Shown here piece by piece: positions 53,060-63,521 of a stretch of 64,000 bases of DNA. The position numbers were made by a program, and so were the translations under genes. How positions within the stretch are numbered: the first letter of the stretch is position 1; each line of letters starts with the position of its first letter. Below the pieces are notes generated by a model. That model did not search any database. It worked only from the letters and a program-made list of their open reading frames with translations, and had not been told where the DNA came from. Source of the stretch: Micropterix aruncella (taxonomy: Eukaryota > Arthropoda > Insecta > Lepidoptera > Micropterigidae); NCBI GenBank assembly GCA_944548615.1, contig OX155973.1:1596561-1660560 (forward strand). Direction: 5' to 3'.

Positions 53060-54598
53060 ATGATAGCGTCTCCAGCGATAGTGTATTATGCTGCGTCACA
53101 TTTAGTAAAGGCAGAACTCGATTATGAGTTCACGATTCGTGAGGTCACTCCAACCAATGTTGAAGCGATGAGAAAACAATTTAATTCACTCTTAAGGGAA
53201 TTTCCCGCAGAATCAATTACCTCAACGGATTTAGATCCGGATTCCGAATTTCAAGAATGTTCGATTAGACTTTCTTGTCTCCAAGAACTTATAGAGGAAT
53301 TTATTAATAGCAAACAGAAACTTTTATATAAACGAATTAGCACTAAAACTGCACATATCTTTCATAGAATTTCACGCATAAATCCTGCTAATTCAGACTC
53401 CAAGAAATTATTAGATAATTTAAAGGAGGAAGTTTTGGAAATTGTCATTTTGTTAGAAAAATATTTAGATATTGTTCGTTCGCCTAGCCCGTTACCAAAT
53501 CCTATAGTTCTTCCGATACCTTCTACTTCATTGCACGAGGGTGAGAAGTCAGGTCCAGCTAAGTATTTGATTAGTCCTGAGGTGGTTCCTTTGGGAATAA
53601 ATACAGAAGTGACGTCAGCTCCGTTGGTACATCATGTCGATTCGAAACCAGTTCCGTTCGACAATAACTTTGTGATTTCTGACGAACGCATTCTTAAACC
53701 TTTAAATCTTGGATTTACATTTGACGGCGATTCCTGTGTGGTCGAGTTCTTAGAACGTTTGGATGAGATTAGGTTTTCGCGTAATATCTCGGATGCCAGG
53801 ATGCTGAAATCAGCTTGTGAGCTATTCCAGAAACAGGCGCTTAGTTGGTACCGTGCTAGAGCTTCGAGCATTTCCAGTTGGAAGCAGTTAGTTGCTGCAC
53901 TCCGCTCCGATTTTGGCAGTTTAAATTACGATGCTGAAGTTTTGTCGTTTGTACGGGGACGTAAACAAAAGTCGGACGAGAGGATGCATATTTTTGTTTC
54001 CGTCATGTTGGGCTATTTCAACAGGTTGTCAAGGCCATTGTCTGGTGAGGAACAGTTAGGAATTATCCTTTCAAATATCTCCATTTTTTACCAACGACAT
54101 TTCATGCTAGTTGATATAAATTCAATCGACGAACTTCTGCGATTAGGGAAAAAAGTTGAGAATGCACAACAGCGTATGAACGCATCTAATGCAGCCACTC
54201 CTGCCCAAGCTAAGGTCAAGCCTTCTGGCTCGAAAGCAGTTTATGCGGTCGACGAGTCTCCTACCAAATGTGCGACGGAGGAAGTGAAAGTTGAACAGAA
54301 GTTCAAAGAGTGTAAAGTTTCTTCTGCTGGTCCATCCAATCGTGGTGGTTTTAATCGTGGAAATTTTTCCCGTAATGATTTTTCTTATGGTAATTCGTCT
54401 TCTGGTAATTACAACCAAGGAGCCAATAATAGTTCGCGTGGTTCACGCGGTGGCACGCATCATGGCTATTCTAAATATTGCTATCGTTGTGGTAGGTTTA
54501 ACTACACGGTAGCCACTTGTCCGGAATGTTCTAAGAATAACCGGCCTGGTAATTCCCCGGTTTCAGAGCCAAAAAACTCGAAAGGCGGGGCAGAATAG
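53060..54598 (+). CDS. gag: Gypsy element Gag polyprotein
   Basis: Chosen start ATG 53060 (MIASPAIVYYAASHLVKAEL), 512 residues, TAG at 54596-54598. The middle third (LGFTFDGDSCVVEFLERLDE ... LSWYRARASSISSWKQLVAA) has the retrotransposon-gag pattern with the YRARASSI-W-L core. The C-terminus is Arg/Gly/Asn/Ser-rich (RGGFNRGNFSR) and carries one zinc knuckle, CYRCGRFNYTVATC, in which the usual His is Tyr. The protein forms the particle and binds element RNA. A slippery A AAA AAC at 54571-54577 lies 21 bases before the stop. Confidence 0.95.
   Translation: MIASPAIVYYAASHLVKAELDYEFTIREVTPTNVEAMRKQFNSLLREFPAESITSTDLDPDSEFQECSIRLSCLQELIEEFINSKQKLLYKRISTKTAHIFHRISRINPANSDSKKLLDNLKEEVLEIVILLEKYLDIVRSPSPLPNPIVLPIPSTSLHEGEKSGPAKYLISPEVVPLGINTEVTSAPLVHHVDSKPVPFDNNFVISDERILKPLNLGFTFDGDSCVVEFLERLDEIRFSRNISDARMLKSACELFQKQALSWYRARASSISSWKQLVAALRSDFGSLNYDAEVLSFVRGRKQKSDERMHIFVSVMLGYFNRLSRPLSGEEQLGIILSNISIFYQRHFMLVDINSIDELLRLGKKVENAQQRMNASNAATPAQAKVKPSGSKAVYAVDESPTKCATEEVKVEQKFKECKVSSAGPSNRGGFNRGNFSRNDFSYGNSSSGNYNQGANNSSRGSRGGTHHGYSKYCYRCGRFNYTVATCPECSKNNRPGNSPVSEPKNSKGGAE
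54571..54577 (+). promoter_or_regulatory. Slippery heptamer for -1 ribosomal frameshift (gag to pol)
   Basis: A AAA AAC in the gag frame (codons CCA AAA AAC). The pol frame is exactly -1 relative to gag and is open from 54553 through the heptamer to 55746. This is a textbook X XXY YYZ-type site (X=A, Y=A, Z=C). Confidence 0.78.
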
Positions 54599-55746
54599 AG
54601 GATTTTCTACATTCTGCCTCGATATTGTTTGCAAATGAGAAGGATAACCGTCGCCCTTTCTTAGAAGTTTCACTGGGTGATATAACGGTTTGTGGATTAC
54701 TCGACACTGGATCGAGTGTTACGATTTTGGGTGCCGATTCACATAAATATTTAGTTGATATCGGTTTTACTCTTAATAAGTCTCCGTTGGTGACTTTATC
54801 CACTGCTAATGCAAGTTCGGTTAAGACGATTGGGTCTATGTTTCTTCCTTTTAAATTCAATAATCGTTGCCAGGTTATTCGAGCCGTTGTAGCTCCTGAT
54901 ATAGGTACTTCCCTTATTTTGGGAATAGATTTTGTCCGAGAATTTGAGTTGGCTCCGGAAATATTAAAATTTGTCAAGTTTGAGTCCTGCGATGCAATTG
55001 TTTGGCATCGAGTCAATGAAGTGAGGGCCTTGCGGCCTTTTGCTTCATTGACTGGAGACCAGCGATCGCTAGCAGACAGAATGATCAATAATTTTGAAAA
55101 AATTTCTTCCGAAGTCAAAGGTCTTGGTCGTACTAATTTGTTGTCCCAGGTCATTGATACTGGAGATCATCCTCCAGTGAAACAGCGTTACTATCCTTTG
55201 TCTCCAGCTAGATTGGCGTTGTTGAATGAAGAAGTTGATAAGATGTTAGAGTTAGGTGTTGTCGAACCTAGTTCCGGGGGTTGGAATAATCCAACAATTT
55301 TTGTTCCAAAGTCAGATGGTACTCTTCGTTTCTGTCTCGATAGCAGGAAGCTGAATTCTATTACGAAACCGGATGCGTATCCCCTGCCGAGAATTACAAC
55401 TATCTTGGACAGTTTGAGAGATGCAAATTATTTATCTTCTATCGACTTACCCTCTGCCTTTTGGCAAATCCCTTTGGATCCTTCTTCACGAGAGAAGTGT
55501 AGCTTCACTGTTCCTGGTCGAGGATTCTTCTGCTTCAGATCTTGCGCCTTCGGCCTGAGAAACTCGCCGGCGTGCATGCAAAGGCTGGCTGACAAATTGT
55601 TCGATCCCTCCTTCGAAAACAAAGTTTTTTGTTACCTAGATGACATAATTATTGTATCTGCTACTTTTGAAGAACATATAACTTTGTTAAACAAAGTATT
55701 AGATCGCTTGTTGTATGCCAACCTTTCTATAAATGTCAGGAATTGA
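54581..55746 (+). pseudogene. pol: Gypsy Pol, part 1: protease and RT palm, ended by a small deletion
   Basis: Open in the -1 frame after the heptamer. An aspartic protease with active site LLDTGSSVTILG begins about residue 30 of the frame after 54625 and has a second LILGIDFVREF region. RT follows: SSGGWNNPTIFVPKSDGTLR, SIDLPSAFWQIPLDPSSR, FGLRNSPACMQRL and the catalytic FCYLDDIIIVS. The frame ends at TGA 55744-55746, where the downstream frame (Lys-Cys-Gln-Glu-Leu..) is in another phase; a non-triplet deletion is the simplest cause. Confidence 0.93.
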
Positions 55747-57680
55747 AGTATTTAGGGTATGTAGTTGATTCTCACGGTCTACATACCGATCCCGAGAAGG
55801 TAAAATGTATTCTCGATTTTCCTACTCCAAATTCTCCAAAAATGGTAAAGAGTTTTCTTGGTATGGCCGGTTGGTATCGTCGGTTCATTAAAAATTTTTC
55901 TAGTATTGCTGCTCCCTTATCTCGGTTGACAAGTACCCGCAAAGGTGCTCCCCCTTATGAGTGGACGCCCGAGGCGGAAGAGGCATTTCAAAAACTGAAA
56001 TCGGCCTTAGTTTCTAGTCCGATTTTGGCCTGTCCGGATTATTCAAAACCGTTCGCTCTTCATTGCGATGCATCGTTGTACGGTTTAGGCGGAGTTTTAA
56101 CCCAGGAAGTGGATGGCGTCGATCATCCTATCGCTTTCACGAGTAGAACACTTTTACCCGCTGAGACGCGATATTCGGCAACCGAACGCGAAGCCCTAAG
56201 TGTTATTCATGCTGTCGAGCATTTTCGCGGTTACTTGGAGGGTGGTCCCAAATTCACTATCTTTACAGATCATGCCAGCTTACGTTGGTTTTTGCGCTTA
56301 AAAAATCCTACCGGCCGTCTGGCTCGATGGGGTATTCGTCTATCTGCTTTTGATTTTGAGATCGTCCACAAGAAAGGTGTCGATAATGTGGTTCCTGACA
56401 CGTTATCTCGGTTGCTTCCCGTTTCCTCTCTGTCTGTTGTTTCCGACTCATGGTACAACGATTTGTTTAAGGCAGTGTCTGAAAATCCCGCTGGATATCC
56501 AAATTTCCAGATTAAGGACCATGAATTGTTTAGGTACTCTAAAAGCAAGTATCAACTCACCAGTTGTTACGATTGGAAGTTAGTTGTTCCGTTGCAGCTT
56601 AGAGAAAAGCTTATCCGAGAAAATCATGAGTCTGATTTGGCTATGCATTTTGGAATTTTTAAGACACACCGTCGTCTTTGTCTTCGTTACTTTTGGCCTA
56701 ATTTACACGGAGACGTAGTTAACTTTGTTTCTAAATGTGAAACTTGTCAGCAATACAAACATTCAAATATTTCCCCTTTGGGTCAGCTAGGAAATCCTAA
56801 GTCCTGTGCCTTCCCGTTCCAAATGGTCTCGGTCGATCTGTTGGGTCCTTATCCGATGACGAGGAACAGAAATATGCATATTCTCGTGGTGACAGATTGT
56901 TTTAGCAAATACTGTTTACTTTTTCCGTTAAAACGTGCTACCAGTAAACTTGTAAGTTATGTCGTTGAACATAATGTATTCCTTCGCTATGGTGTTCCGC
57001 AGTATTTAATTTCAGACAATGGAAAACAGTTTATCGGAAGGGAGTTCACTGAACTGATTGCGAAATATAAAATTCCAAAAGTATATTTAAACCCGAAATA
57101 TTGCCCTCAAGTTAATCCAACTGAGCGTCAGAATCGTAGTGTGGTCACTGCGTTATCGTTGTGTGTAAAAGACGATCATCGCAGCTGGGATCTTTATCTT
57201 TCTGAAATTCAGATGGCCATTAACGCGGCAGTCTCGGAATCAACAGGGTTCAGTCCATTTTTCCTAGTCCATGGTCGTGAACCGATTATGAATGGTTCTT
57301 TTTATGCTCAGGCGCCGGAATCTCAAGCAGAGGTTATTTTTGGTAGTAGGTTGTCTTACGCTCAAAATTTGAGTGAATTATCTAACATTTTTCATGTAGT
57401 GCGGCAGAAATTGTTAAAATTACATGCACATAATAAAGTTTACTATGATCGAAAACACCGTCCTGCGGAATTTCAAGTAGGCGATACGATCTATAAAAAG
57501 ACTTATTATCTAAGTAATGCTGGGAATTATTACATTTCCAAATTTGCCCCAAAATATGAAAAATGTAAAATAATTAAAAAACTCTCTGCGTTGGTGTACG
57601 AGTTAGAAAATGCTAAAGGGAAGAATATAGGTTCCTGGCATATTAAGGATTTCAAATTAAATCCTCAAGGTTCTAAATAG
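55731..57680 (+). pseudogene. pol: Gypsy Pol, part 2: RT thumb, RNase H, integrase
   Basis: Continues KYLGYVVDSHGLHTDPEKV (RT thumb), then RNase H with the acidic triad in LHCDASLYGLGG, ATEREALSVIHA and FTIFTDHASLRWF. Integrase follows: H-x6-H and CETC of the zinc domain (NHESDLAMHFGIFKTHRR ... SKCETCQQYK), and catalytic D (VSVDLLGPYP), D (YLISDNGKQF) and E (NPTERQNRS). The end GSWHIKDFKLN is the short Gypsy C-terminus without chromodomain. Stop TAG 57678-57680. No separate start: it depends on the upstream frame. Confidence 0.93.
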
Positions 57681-58466
57681 TTTTGTTGTATTACTCTTTT
57701 TTTTTCTCGTTAACATTCATATGAAAAGTTTTCATAGTAGTCCGACTAGTTCGACTCAAATGTTTTGTCCTTTACAAAGGTGTGGTACCGATTGGTTACT
57801 ATCACTGAAATCATTATGTTTGTGATCAGTCGTGCTAGCAATCTTGACTAGCACCACTGTGGTTTGAATAGGTATCGTGAGAGGGAAGTATGCAAGGAGA
57901 TGGTATACAAGGCAGTAATGGACAGTATTCATATTCCCTAGTAGGTATAAATTATGTCGAGGTCTAACCATATAGTCATTGTAATATTTTTTGTATCCAC
58001 AACAAGTTTTGTGCTTGATTGCTTGGAAGTTGTTCGGTGCTCCTTCAGTGAGTAAAGTTGATTTTGTTACGGAGGTGAGGACACCGGTTATTGATTTTTG
58101 TTCTGGTAACATGGGCCTTGTGCGTCCATGACTTTGTATTTTTTTTTGCTGTAGTAATGTTGTTTTTCCTCTACGGTTCGGTAGAGAGAGTTGAAAATGG
58201 CAGTTGACCTTCGCATTAACGTACCTACCAGGTTTTCACCTATAGTTAACGGGGAGATTTTTTTTTTTGTTTTAGTATGTTCTTATGTTCCAGTTGGGTC
58301 GTTTCCTCCCTAAGAGAGGGAGAGTTTTTCCTTCAAGTGATTAAACAAGGAGTTTTCATATTGCTTGTTAGTTGATGCTTTGGCGTTTTTGTTATCCTAT
58401 AGTAGGAGAGATTGAATCGGGACGATTCGTCTGAAATCGTCGTTGGCTCTTCCGATTTCTTTTTTT
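57681..58466 (+). other. Gypsy element 3' non-coding region
   Basis: About 790 bp between pol and the PPT. No open frame with envelope-like features was found. Confidence 0.7.
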
Positions 58467-58475
58467 GGAGGGGGC
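58467..58475 (+). promoter_or_regulatory. Polypurine tract of the Gypsy element
   Basis: GGAGGGGGC immediately before the 3' LTR; primes plus-strand DNA synthesis in this family. Confidence 0.85.
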
Positions 58476-59521
58476 TGTAACAAAAACTGCCTATTTTGTT
58501 GTTTTGTTTTCGCGCCTTTGTGCTGATTATGTTCGCTGCACCCGTTTTTCCATGTTTTCCCCGTGTTTAGTCATGTTTCCTGTTGGTTTTCGCTGTTTTC
58601 ATGAATTTCTTCCATATTATGACAATTAAAAGAACCCTGTTCACGAAATTTCGTAAATACCAAATTTTGACAGATAGAGCTGTGCAGTCATAATTTTTAA
58701 ACCCTAACTGATTCTGGTGATTACTAGTGGCGACACTGGTCTGGCTCTACCCTTTATGGGCGACTTCCGCCTTCCAATCATTCTGTTTCGTTTCAAGATG
58801 GCTAGGACAAGGACGGATAGGTTGGGCTGGGAGAACTGGCGACCGCCGTAAGGGAGAAGCCGGAAAGTGACCGCCTGGCGGTAAAAATTTGTTATGTGAA
58901 GTGTGTGTGACTTATCTGGTAAGCATTTAATCTCATTTTGGGTAGCTTTTGATTTAAGATCCTCGCGATTTTAACGGATTTTTCTATTAATCGCAGTTTT
59001 TGGGGCACCTCTTGTTTTTTGGTCATTATTGCTGCTAATGTGACGTAAATCGTCACCAAATGTAAGGATTTCACCTCACCTTTAAATTGCACCGGGATTC
59101 TTGTCTTCACGTGGAAAAGAAAATAAAATAACCCTCAATTCTTGAGCGGTGACATGTTGGCTGATTGCACGCCGTAATCAAATACATCGACAGGAGGGTG
59201 GCCTTGTGATGGATTAAACGCGAACTTTACATAACTTTGTGTTTCTTTTTGTGCTGTAGTCTTTCGTGTGTCTGAGAAAAAGGGTTTTCTGTGGGCCAAA
59301 CCCAATGCTCATTAATATTTAGCCCACTCCCTGAGATAGTTCTTTGAGGTTAACATTTTTTCTTTTTTAAAATTTCTTTCGGGTATCTTTTTTTTTTTTT
59401 GAATAAGTTTCCTTCTTTTTCTTTAAAAGGAGGTGGCGTCTTTTTTTCTTTCATTCTTTTGGGTTTTGATGGTTTCTACCGTGTTTTTTTTAAACACGGA
59501 AATTAGTATTTTGCGGTTATA
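58476..59521 (+). repeat. 3' LTR of the Gypsy element
   Basis: 1046 bp, TGTAAC...GTTATA, followed by the target duplication GGGT. The 72-codon reverse-strand frame near 58892 is also in the 5' LTR and is not a gene. Confidence 0.95.
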
Positions 59522-59760
59522 GGGTATTATTAAGCTATTTTCTAAAACTTGTCTTTTTGGTCGCCGGTTCTGAATTATTCCTAAATTTGAGATGTTGTCC
59601 AAAAATAGCCTTAAGAGGGAAGTTTTTAGAAAAAGTTGCCTACAATCAAGAACTTTAGCTTCCTTATAAAGTTCATTAGTGGGATGGCGATATGGTCTAT
59701 ATAGAATAATTTTTAATATAAATTTCTGCGCAACTTGCAATGGCAGGGTTTTACCACATC
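59522..59760 (-). mobile_element. LINE ORF2 C-terminal part (upstream half of the split LINE)
   Basis: - strand: QVAQKFILKIILYRPYRHPT, KVLDCRQLFLKTSLLRLFL and RRPKRQVLENSLII, joining across the Gypsy insertion to PRKKTSFGQRH at 51340. Jockey/CR1 type. Confidence 0.85.
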
Positions 59761-59839
59761 CACCCCATCCAATTATGCCGTAAGTAATAAAAGTATTGAG
59801 TATTAATATTAACTATTTGGAGTGTTGACTCCAAATATC

Positions 59840-60005
59840 TGTTGAATCCGTACTTTAGGAAGGATATAGAGCACCTGGAAAGAGTTCAGAGGAGAGCAAC
59901 AAAATTGGCGCTATCGCTGAGGAACAAACCGTACAACTGAAAGAGTTCCTCCTGACAACATTAGAGGAACGTAGGCAGCGAGCAGATATTTTGCACTTGT
60001 TGATA
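59840..60005 (+). pseudogene. LINE post-RT fragment
   Basis: The + strand reads NPYFRKDIEHLERVQRRATK and LALSLRNKPYN, then broken LTTLEERRQR-like sequence. A typical stretch after the RT domain of Jockey/CR1/L2 LINEs; heavily decayed. Confidence 0.75.
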
Positions 60006-60016
60006 AGAGATACCCT

Positions 60017-60307
60017 CCGATTTGTGGCCTCTACTATTTTGCGCAATTTCACTCGACGATCGGCTAATTTGAGATCATGAACTTTGTCAACCATTTCCTC
60101 ATTTGTAGGAGTGTTTGGACGTCCACTGCGTGGTTCATCCTTAGTGCTCGTACGACCAAGTTTGAACTTGCTCATCCAGAAACTGATAGTCAAAAATAAA
60201 GGTGTCGAGTTGCCATGAACTTTCTGTAAAATATCTCATATCTCCGTCACCGTTTTCCCGTCCATCCAGTAATATTTAATCACTGCACGAAATTCGATTT
60301 TTTCCAT
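60017..60307 (-). pseudogene. mariner transposase N-terminal fragment
   Basis: - strand ATG at 60307: MEKIEFRAVIKYYWMDGKTV, then a stop and frame change, then ISFWMSKFKLGRTSTKDEPR, SGRPNTPTNEEMVDKVHDLK and LADRRVKLRKIVEAT. This is the helix-turn-helix and DEPRSGRP hinge of mariner elements. Truncated at the 3' side; different from the C-terminal fragment at 22730. Confidence 0.88.
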
Positions 60308-60990
60308 TTATGCAAAAGTGCCTGACTTGCTTCACAAAACTGCCTGGTAAACAAGAACTGTGCGACGTATCTGTCTGAAAATTTGTCAGCTTTCCTAAAA
60401 TAGGTTGGTGTTGCCAACAATAACAACAATTTCGCGATACTTGCGCCATCTCCTACCCATTCTGGAAACTTTTCGATATACCCTCGTAGTTGCGACGAGC
60501 GAGAAAATTTAATATAAAATTTCTTGGCGACGGCCATAAAATAGGGAAAAATTGGTCATCGCAATTCGCCTGGAAATCAGGCATAGATTCGTTGCATATC
60601 AAGAGGGCATTCACTAAATTTTCATACAAAAAATATGCAGTTTGGTGCGGCGGGACGGACCTCGCAGACGTCGCATCACGGCCGAGGCCACCGTCGACCA
60701 ACCACGAGATTAATTTTTAAAATTAAATCTGAATAAATATGTTTGTATCTCGTAAGTAATAGGAGAACAAAATAAAAATAAAAGCAGAAAGAAAAAAGGA
60801 CAAAGAAAATAAAAACTCCGTCCACAATCGCCATATCGGGCGAAATATGTTGAAGTCGCCATAGAAAAATTGTCAAAAATCTCCCGGAGCTTAAAATAAA
60901 ATAAGTCCGAAAAGAAAAGAGCATCTGTAAACCCTAGGAGTAAAAGGGATAAACAAGAAGACGGCAGAAAAATATCGGCGACCGCCGAGC
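60308..60990. other. Unclassified flank of the GC-rich block
   Basis: No domain found in open frames of either strand. Composition shifts from AT-rich to GC-rich near 60970. Confidence 0.4.
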
Positions 60991-62860
60991 CTAGCGACAG
61001 CCAATCAGAGGCCGCCGGCAGCCGCAATCAGCCGGCCGCGCGCGCGCAGACCCGAGCGGGGGTATAAATATGGCCGCCCGGCCGGCAGGAAATCAGTGTC
61101 GTTCTGCTACCCGCGCCGCGCGGACGCGCTTCGCGCCGTCCGCGCTGGTCGTGTCCTGCAATTGCCGCCCCGGTCCGTAGGCCGCTGCGCGGCAACGTGA
61201 GTGGACACTGGCTAGTTGCCGCCGCCGGTCTTCGTCTTTTCCTCTCAACGCCGCCCCGCGTCGAACCAGCATCGCGAGTAGGCCGAACTCCGTGTCCCAG
61301 CTGTCGTCGCTTCTCAAGCCCTGGCCCGCGTCATCAGTAGCCGCGTGCGCTGCATCCTACCCGTCCCGGTCCCGGCCCATCCCGCGCCGCACGCCGCCGA
61401 CCCAGCTGATCGATGTGTCTTCAAGCCCGAGCACCCCGCGACGCATCGGTAGCGCGATTTGGCCGCAATCGTGCCGACCAGCTGATCGTCGCGTCTCAAG
61501 CCCTTGGCCCGTGGCTCAGTAAGCGGAGGACGTGGGTACTCCGCGGAATCAGCGGCCGCGTCCGCCGCCGCCCAGCTGATCGCCGCGTCTACACAAGACA
61601 CCTGTTCAACTACGTGAGTAGCCTAAATGGAAGCCCGCTACCCTAGTAGCACACAAAAAAGCATGACCGGTCCGTAGGCCGGTCACCTCTGACGCCCCAA
61701 ATAAGCGCATCGCGTGTTGGGAAATGCCACTGGTCCGCACAGGAAGTGCTCACCCAGGAGGTAGATATTTACGACGGCAGGAAATCATTCGCTCTCCGGC
61801 TGTGACGCCGGTAACAGGTGCCCTCCCCGGCCGCTCGGGGAGTTTTGGCGTCGCGCTGCAAGGAAAGAGTCGTCGTGGAAGAGTTGTCGGGGAAGAAGTC
61901 GTCGTTCAGTCTGGGAGACTGAAAAAGCGCAGTGAGTTGGACATCGCCGCTTCGGGTCGCCGGATCTTCGGGACCACGGTCTTGGCAACAGGCCACGCCG
62001 CGCCGACAGCAGAAGCAACGAGGGGACGACGCAGCGATGGAGCAGCAGGGAGCAGCAGCAAGCCGGAGAGGAATCGCCGCAGTGTGAGGTATATATGCTC
62101 TGTATTTCGGGGCGAGTCCAGCAAAACGTGGACGTTTTGGCCGCCGCCGAATACCGACGCGGACCGCCTGCGGCTAGCAGCCGAGCCACATCGGACTGCG
62201 GGAGCCAGCCAGGGACGCGGTATCGCCGCGTCCGCTGAATCGGGCCAGCTAGCGAAGCGTGTTTGCGCGCTGTGCCGCGCCACACCGAGCCGGTGTGGCG
62301 CGGCGCGGTGAACGATTTCCCCGCGCCGCGCCAACCTACGAGTTGGGTGCGCCAGCGACTGTGTGCGCAGACACACCAAGTCGCGGCGAAAGAGTCGCCG
62401 CGCCGCACCGACCGGGAGTCGGTTGCGCCAGATCCCGCCGCTGCGAGCCGCGCCGTGCCGACGGAGCGTCGGTCGCGCCGACCCGCGAGCCGCACCAGGG
62501 AAGCCAAGAGGAGAGCGCTGCGCCGCGCCGTCTGAGCACCGCGCCGCGCCGACGGCCAGCCAAGCCGTCGCGCCGTCACGCCGCGCCGACTAAAGGAGTC
62601 GGCCACGCCAGCGATAAGCACTTGCTGGGAGCAGCGCTATCGCCACCTGCGCTGAGCGACTGTCGGTGACGTCACGCCCTACGCTCGCCGACGCCAGCTG
62701 CGAAGCGCGCCGCAGCCACGCCGCGTCGCTTCGAGCCGCCGACACGCCGCTTCATCAGCTAGCGCCAGCACCGCCGGCATCACGCTACGCCGCCGCACCG
62801 ATCGACAGCCTGCCTGCGCACGGGTCGACCTGCGAGCCGCGATGCGAAAGCCGGGGTGAA
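60990..62860 (+). other. GC-rich, repeat-bearing transcribed-looking block (possible LTR or lncRNA leader)
   Basis: About 1.9 kb of strongly GC-rich DNA in an AT-rich genome. It contains at least four spaced copies of (C)CAGCTGATCGyCGCGTCT-like strings (61300, 61402, 61478, 61571) and, further on, degenerate GAGTCGGTYGCGCCAGC units (about 62334, 62409, 62460, 62590). Many open frames exist on both strands, as expected from GC content, and none shows a known domain. A TTGGTGCCAGGGAACGGGG string at 63207 resembles a retroelement leader, so a long LTR is one option. Confidence 0.45.
61063..61126 (+). promoter_or_regulatory. Core promoter: TATA box, initiator and DPE
   Basis: TATAAATA at 61063-61070; initiator TCAGTG at 61093-61098 with A at 61095, 32 bases after the first T of the TATA box; and GGACG at 61122-61126, exactly +28 to +32, a full match to the insect DPE consensus RGWYV. 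All three on the + strand with canonical spacing. Confidence 0.75.
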
Positions 62861-63069
62861 CATTTGACATTTTATGTGATTTTTGTGACATTTAGAGTGA
62901 ATATTGTGGACATTTTGTATGCTAAGTTAGGTTATTTAGCTATACGTTTGAATTCGATTGTGTAATAATTTGTGTGGACATTGTTTTTAGATTTACATCT
63001 AATTTAATATTTGTTTGCATTATTGATAGCGGTTAATATTTCGATTTGTTCTGATTATAAATAAATACA

Positions 63070-63116
63070 AACGGAGCTGCCATGGAATTCACCGACCGGA
63101 GTCGGGCCCATCATAA
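63070..63116 (-). mobile_element. RLE-type LINE, last ~50 bp only
   Basis: acggagctgccatggaattc and cgaccggagtcgggcccatc match the 3' terminus at 16585-16630 and (inverse) 44140-44185. Extreme 5' truncation. Confidence 0.75.
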
Positions 63117-63420
63117 TTGATTTGCCCTTTGATTATTGTTTAAAGCCGTATAGCGATTAAGTTTTGAACACACACCATTTTTTGTGAAGTGGAAGACAGT
63201 GTTTTATTGGTGCCAGGGAACGGGGAATTTACGGTAGTAGTGCGAACTGAGGCTATCGAAGCGCAGCGGCGACGTGGCTGCCCGTAATAGGGCGAGCGGC
63301 GATCGAGTGGGGGGACCTATTTTTACAGTCCTGGGTCCCCACTGACCACCGATCGGTTCCGTGCCAGGGGAGCCGCATGTTGTCACTGCAACACTCGTAG
63401 CTTTAATAATAAACATTTTC
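63117..63420. other. No recognised gene
   Basis: Contains the retroelement-leader-like string at 63207-63225. No coding feature. Confidence 0.35.
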
Positions 63421-63521
63421 TTAGTGCAAAACAGTCCCAAATTTAAAAGCAAGTGCTCATGATATACACGCATCACCCTTCGGCTGCTGGTGTATAATAT
63501 AATAATAATAATAAATAATAA
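63421..63521 (+). mobile_element. LINE 3' end with (TAA)n tail, copy 2
   Basis: Matches 49978-50044 and 50316-50350 (gcaaaacagtcccaaattta, gtgtataatataataataat) without the MITE, ending in TAATAATAATAAATAATAATAG. Confidence 0.7.

Larger units (their letters stand above)
51341..59521 (+). mobile_element. Gypsy-type LTR retrotransposon, young insertion
   Basis: 8181 bp with near-identical LTRs, 4-bp target duplication GGGT (51337-51340, 59522-59525), a gag frame, a pol frame in protease-RT-RNase H-integrase order, a polypurine tract and no env. The element order identifies Ty3/Gypsy. The LTRs differ by about four substitutions and one T-run length. It inserted in a - strand LINE frame. A small deletion in RT makes this copy defective. 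Confidence 0.97.

Noticed and set aside
55740..55750. Possible programmed frameshift inside RT
   Set aside because: No slippery heptamer, it falls inside a conserved RT stretch, and residues are missing; a deletion is simpler.
57756..58112. 118-codon - strand frame between pol and the 3' LTR
   Set aside because: No envelope-like or other domain and wrong strand for the element.
61724..62669. Several long open frames on both strands in the GC-rich block
   Set aside because: Arg/Ala/Pro-rich, low-complexity, present in all frames as expected from base composition; no domain.
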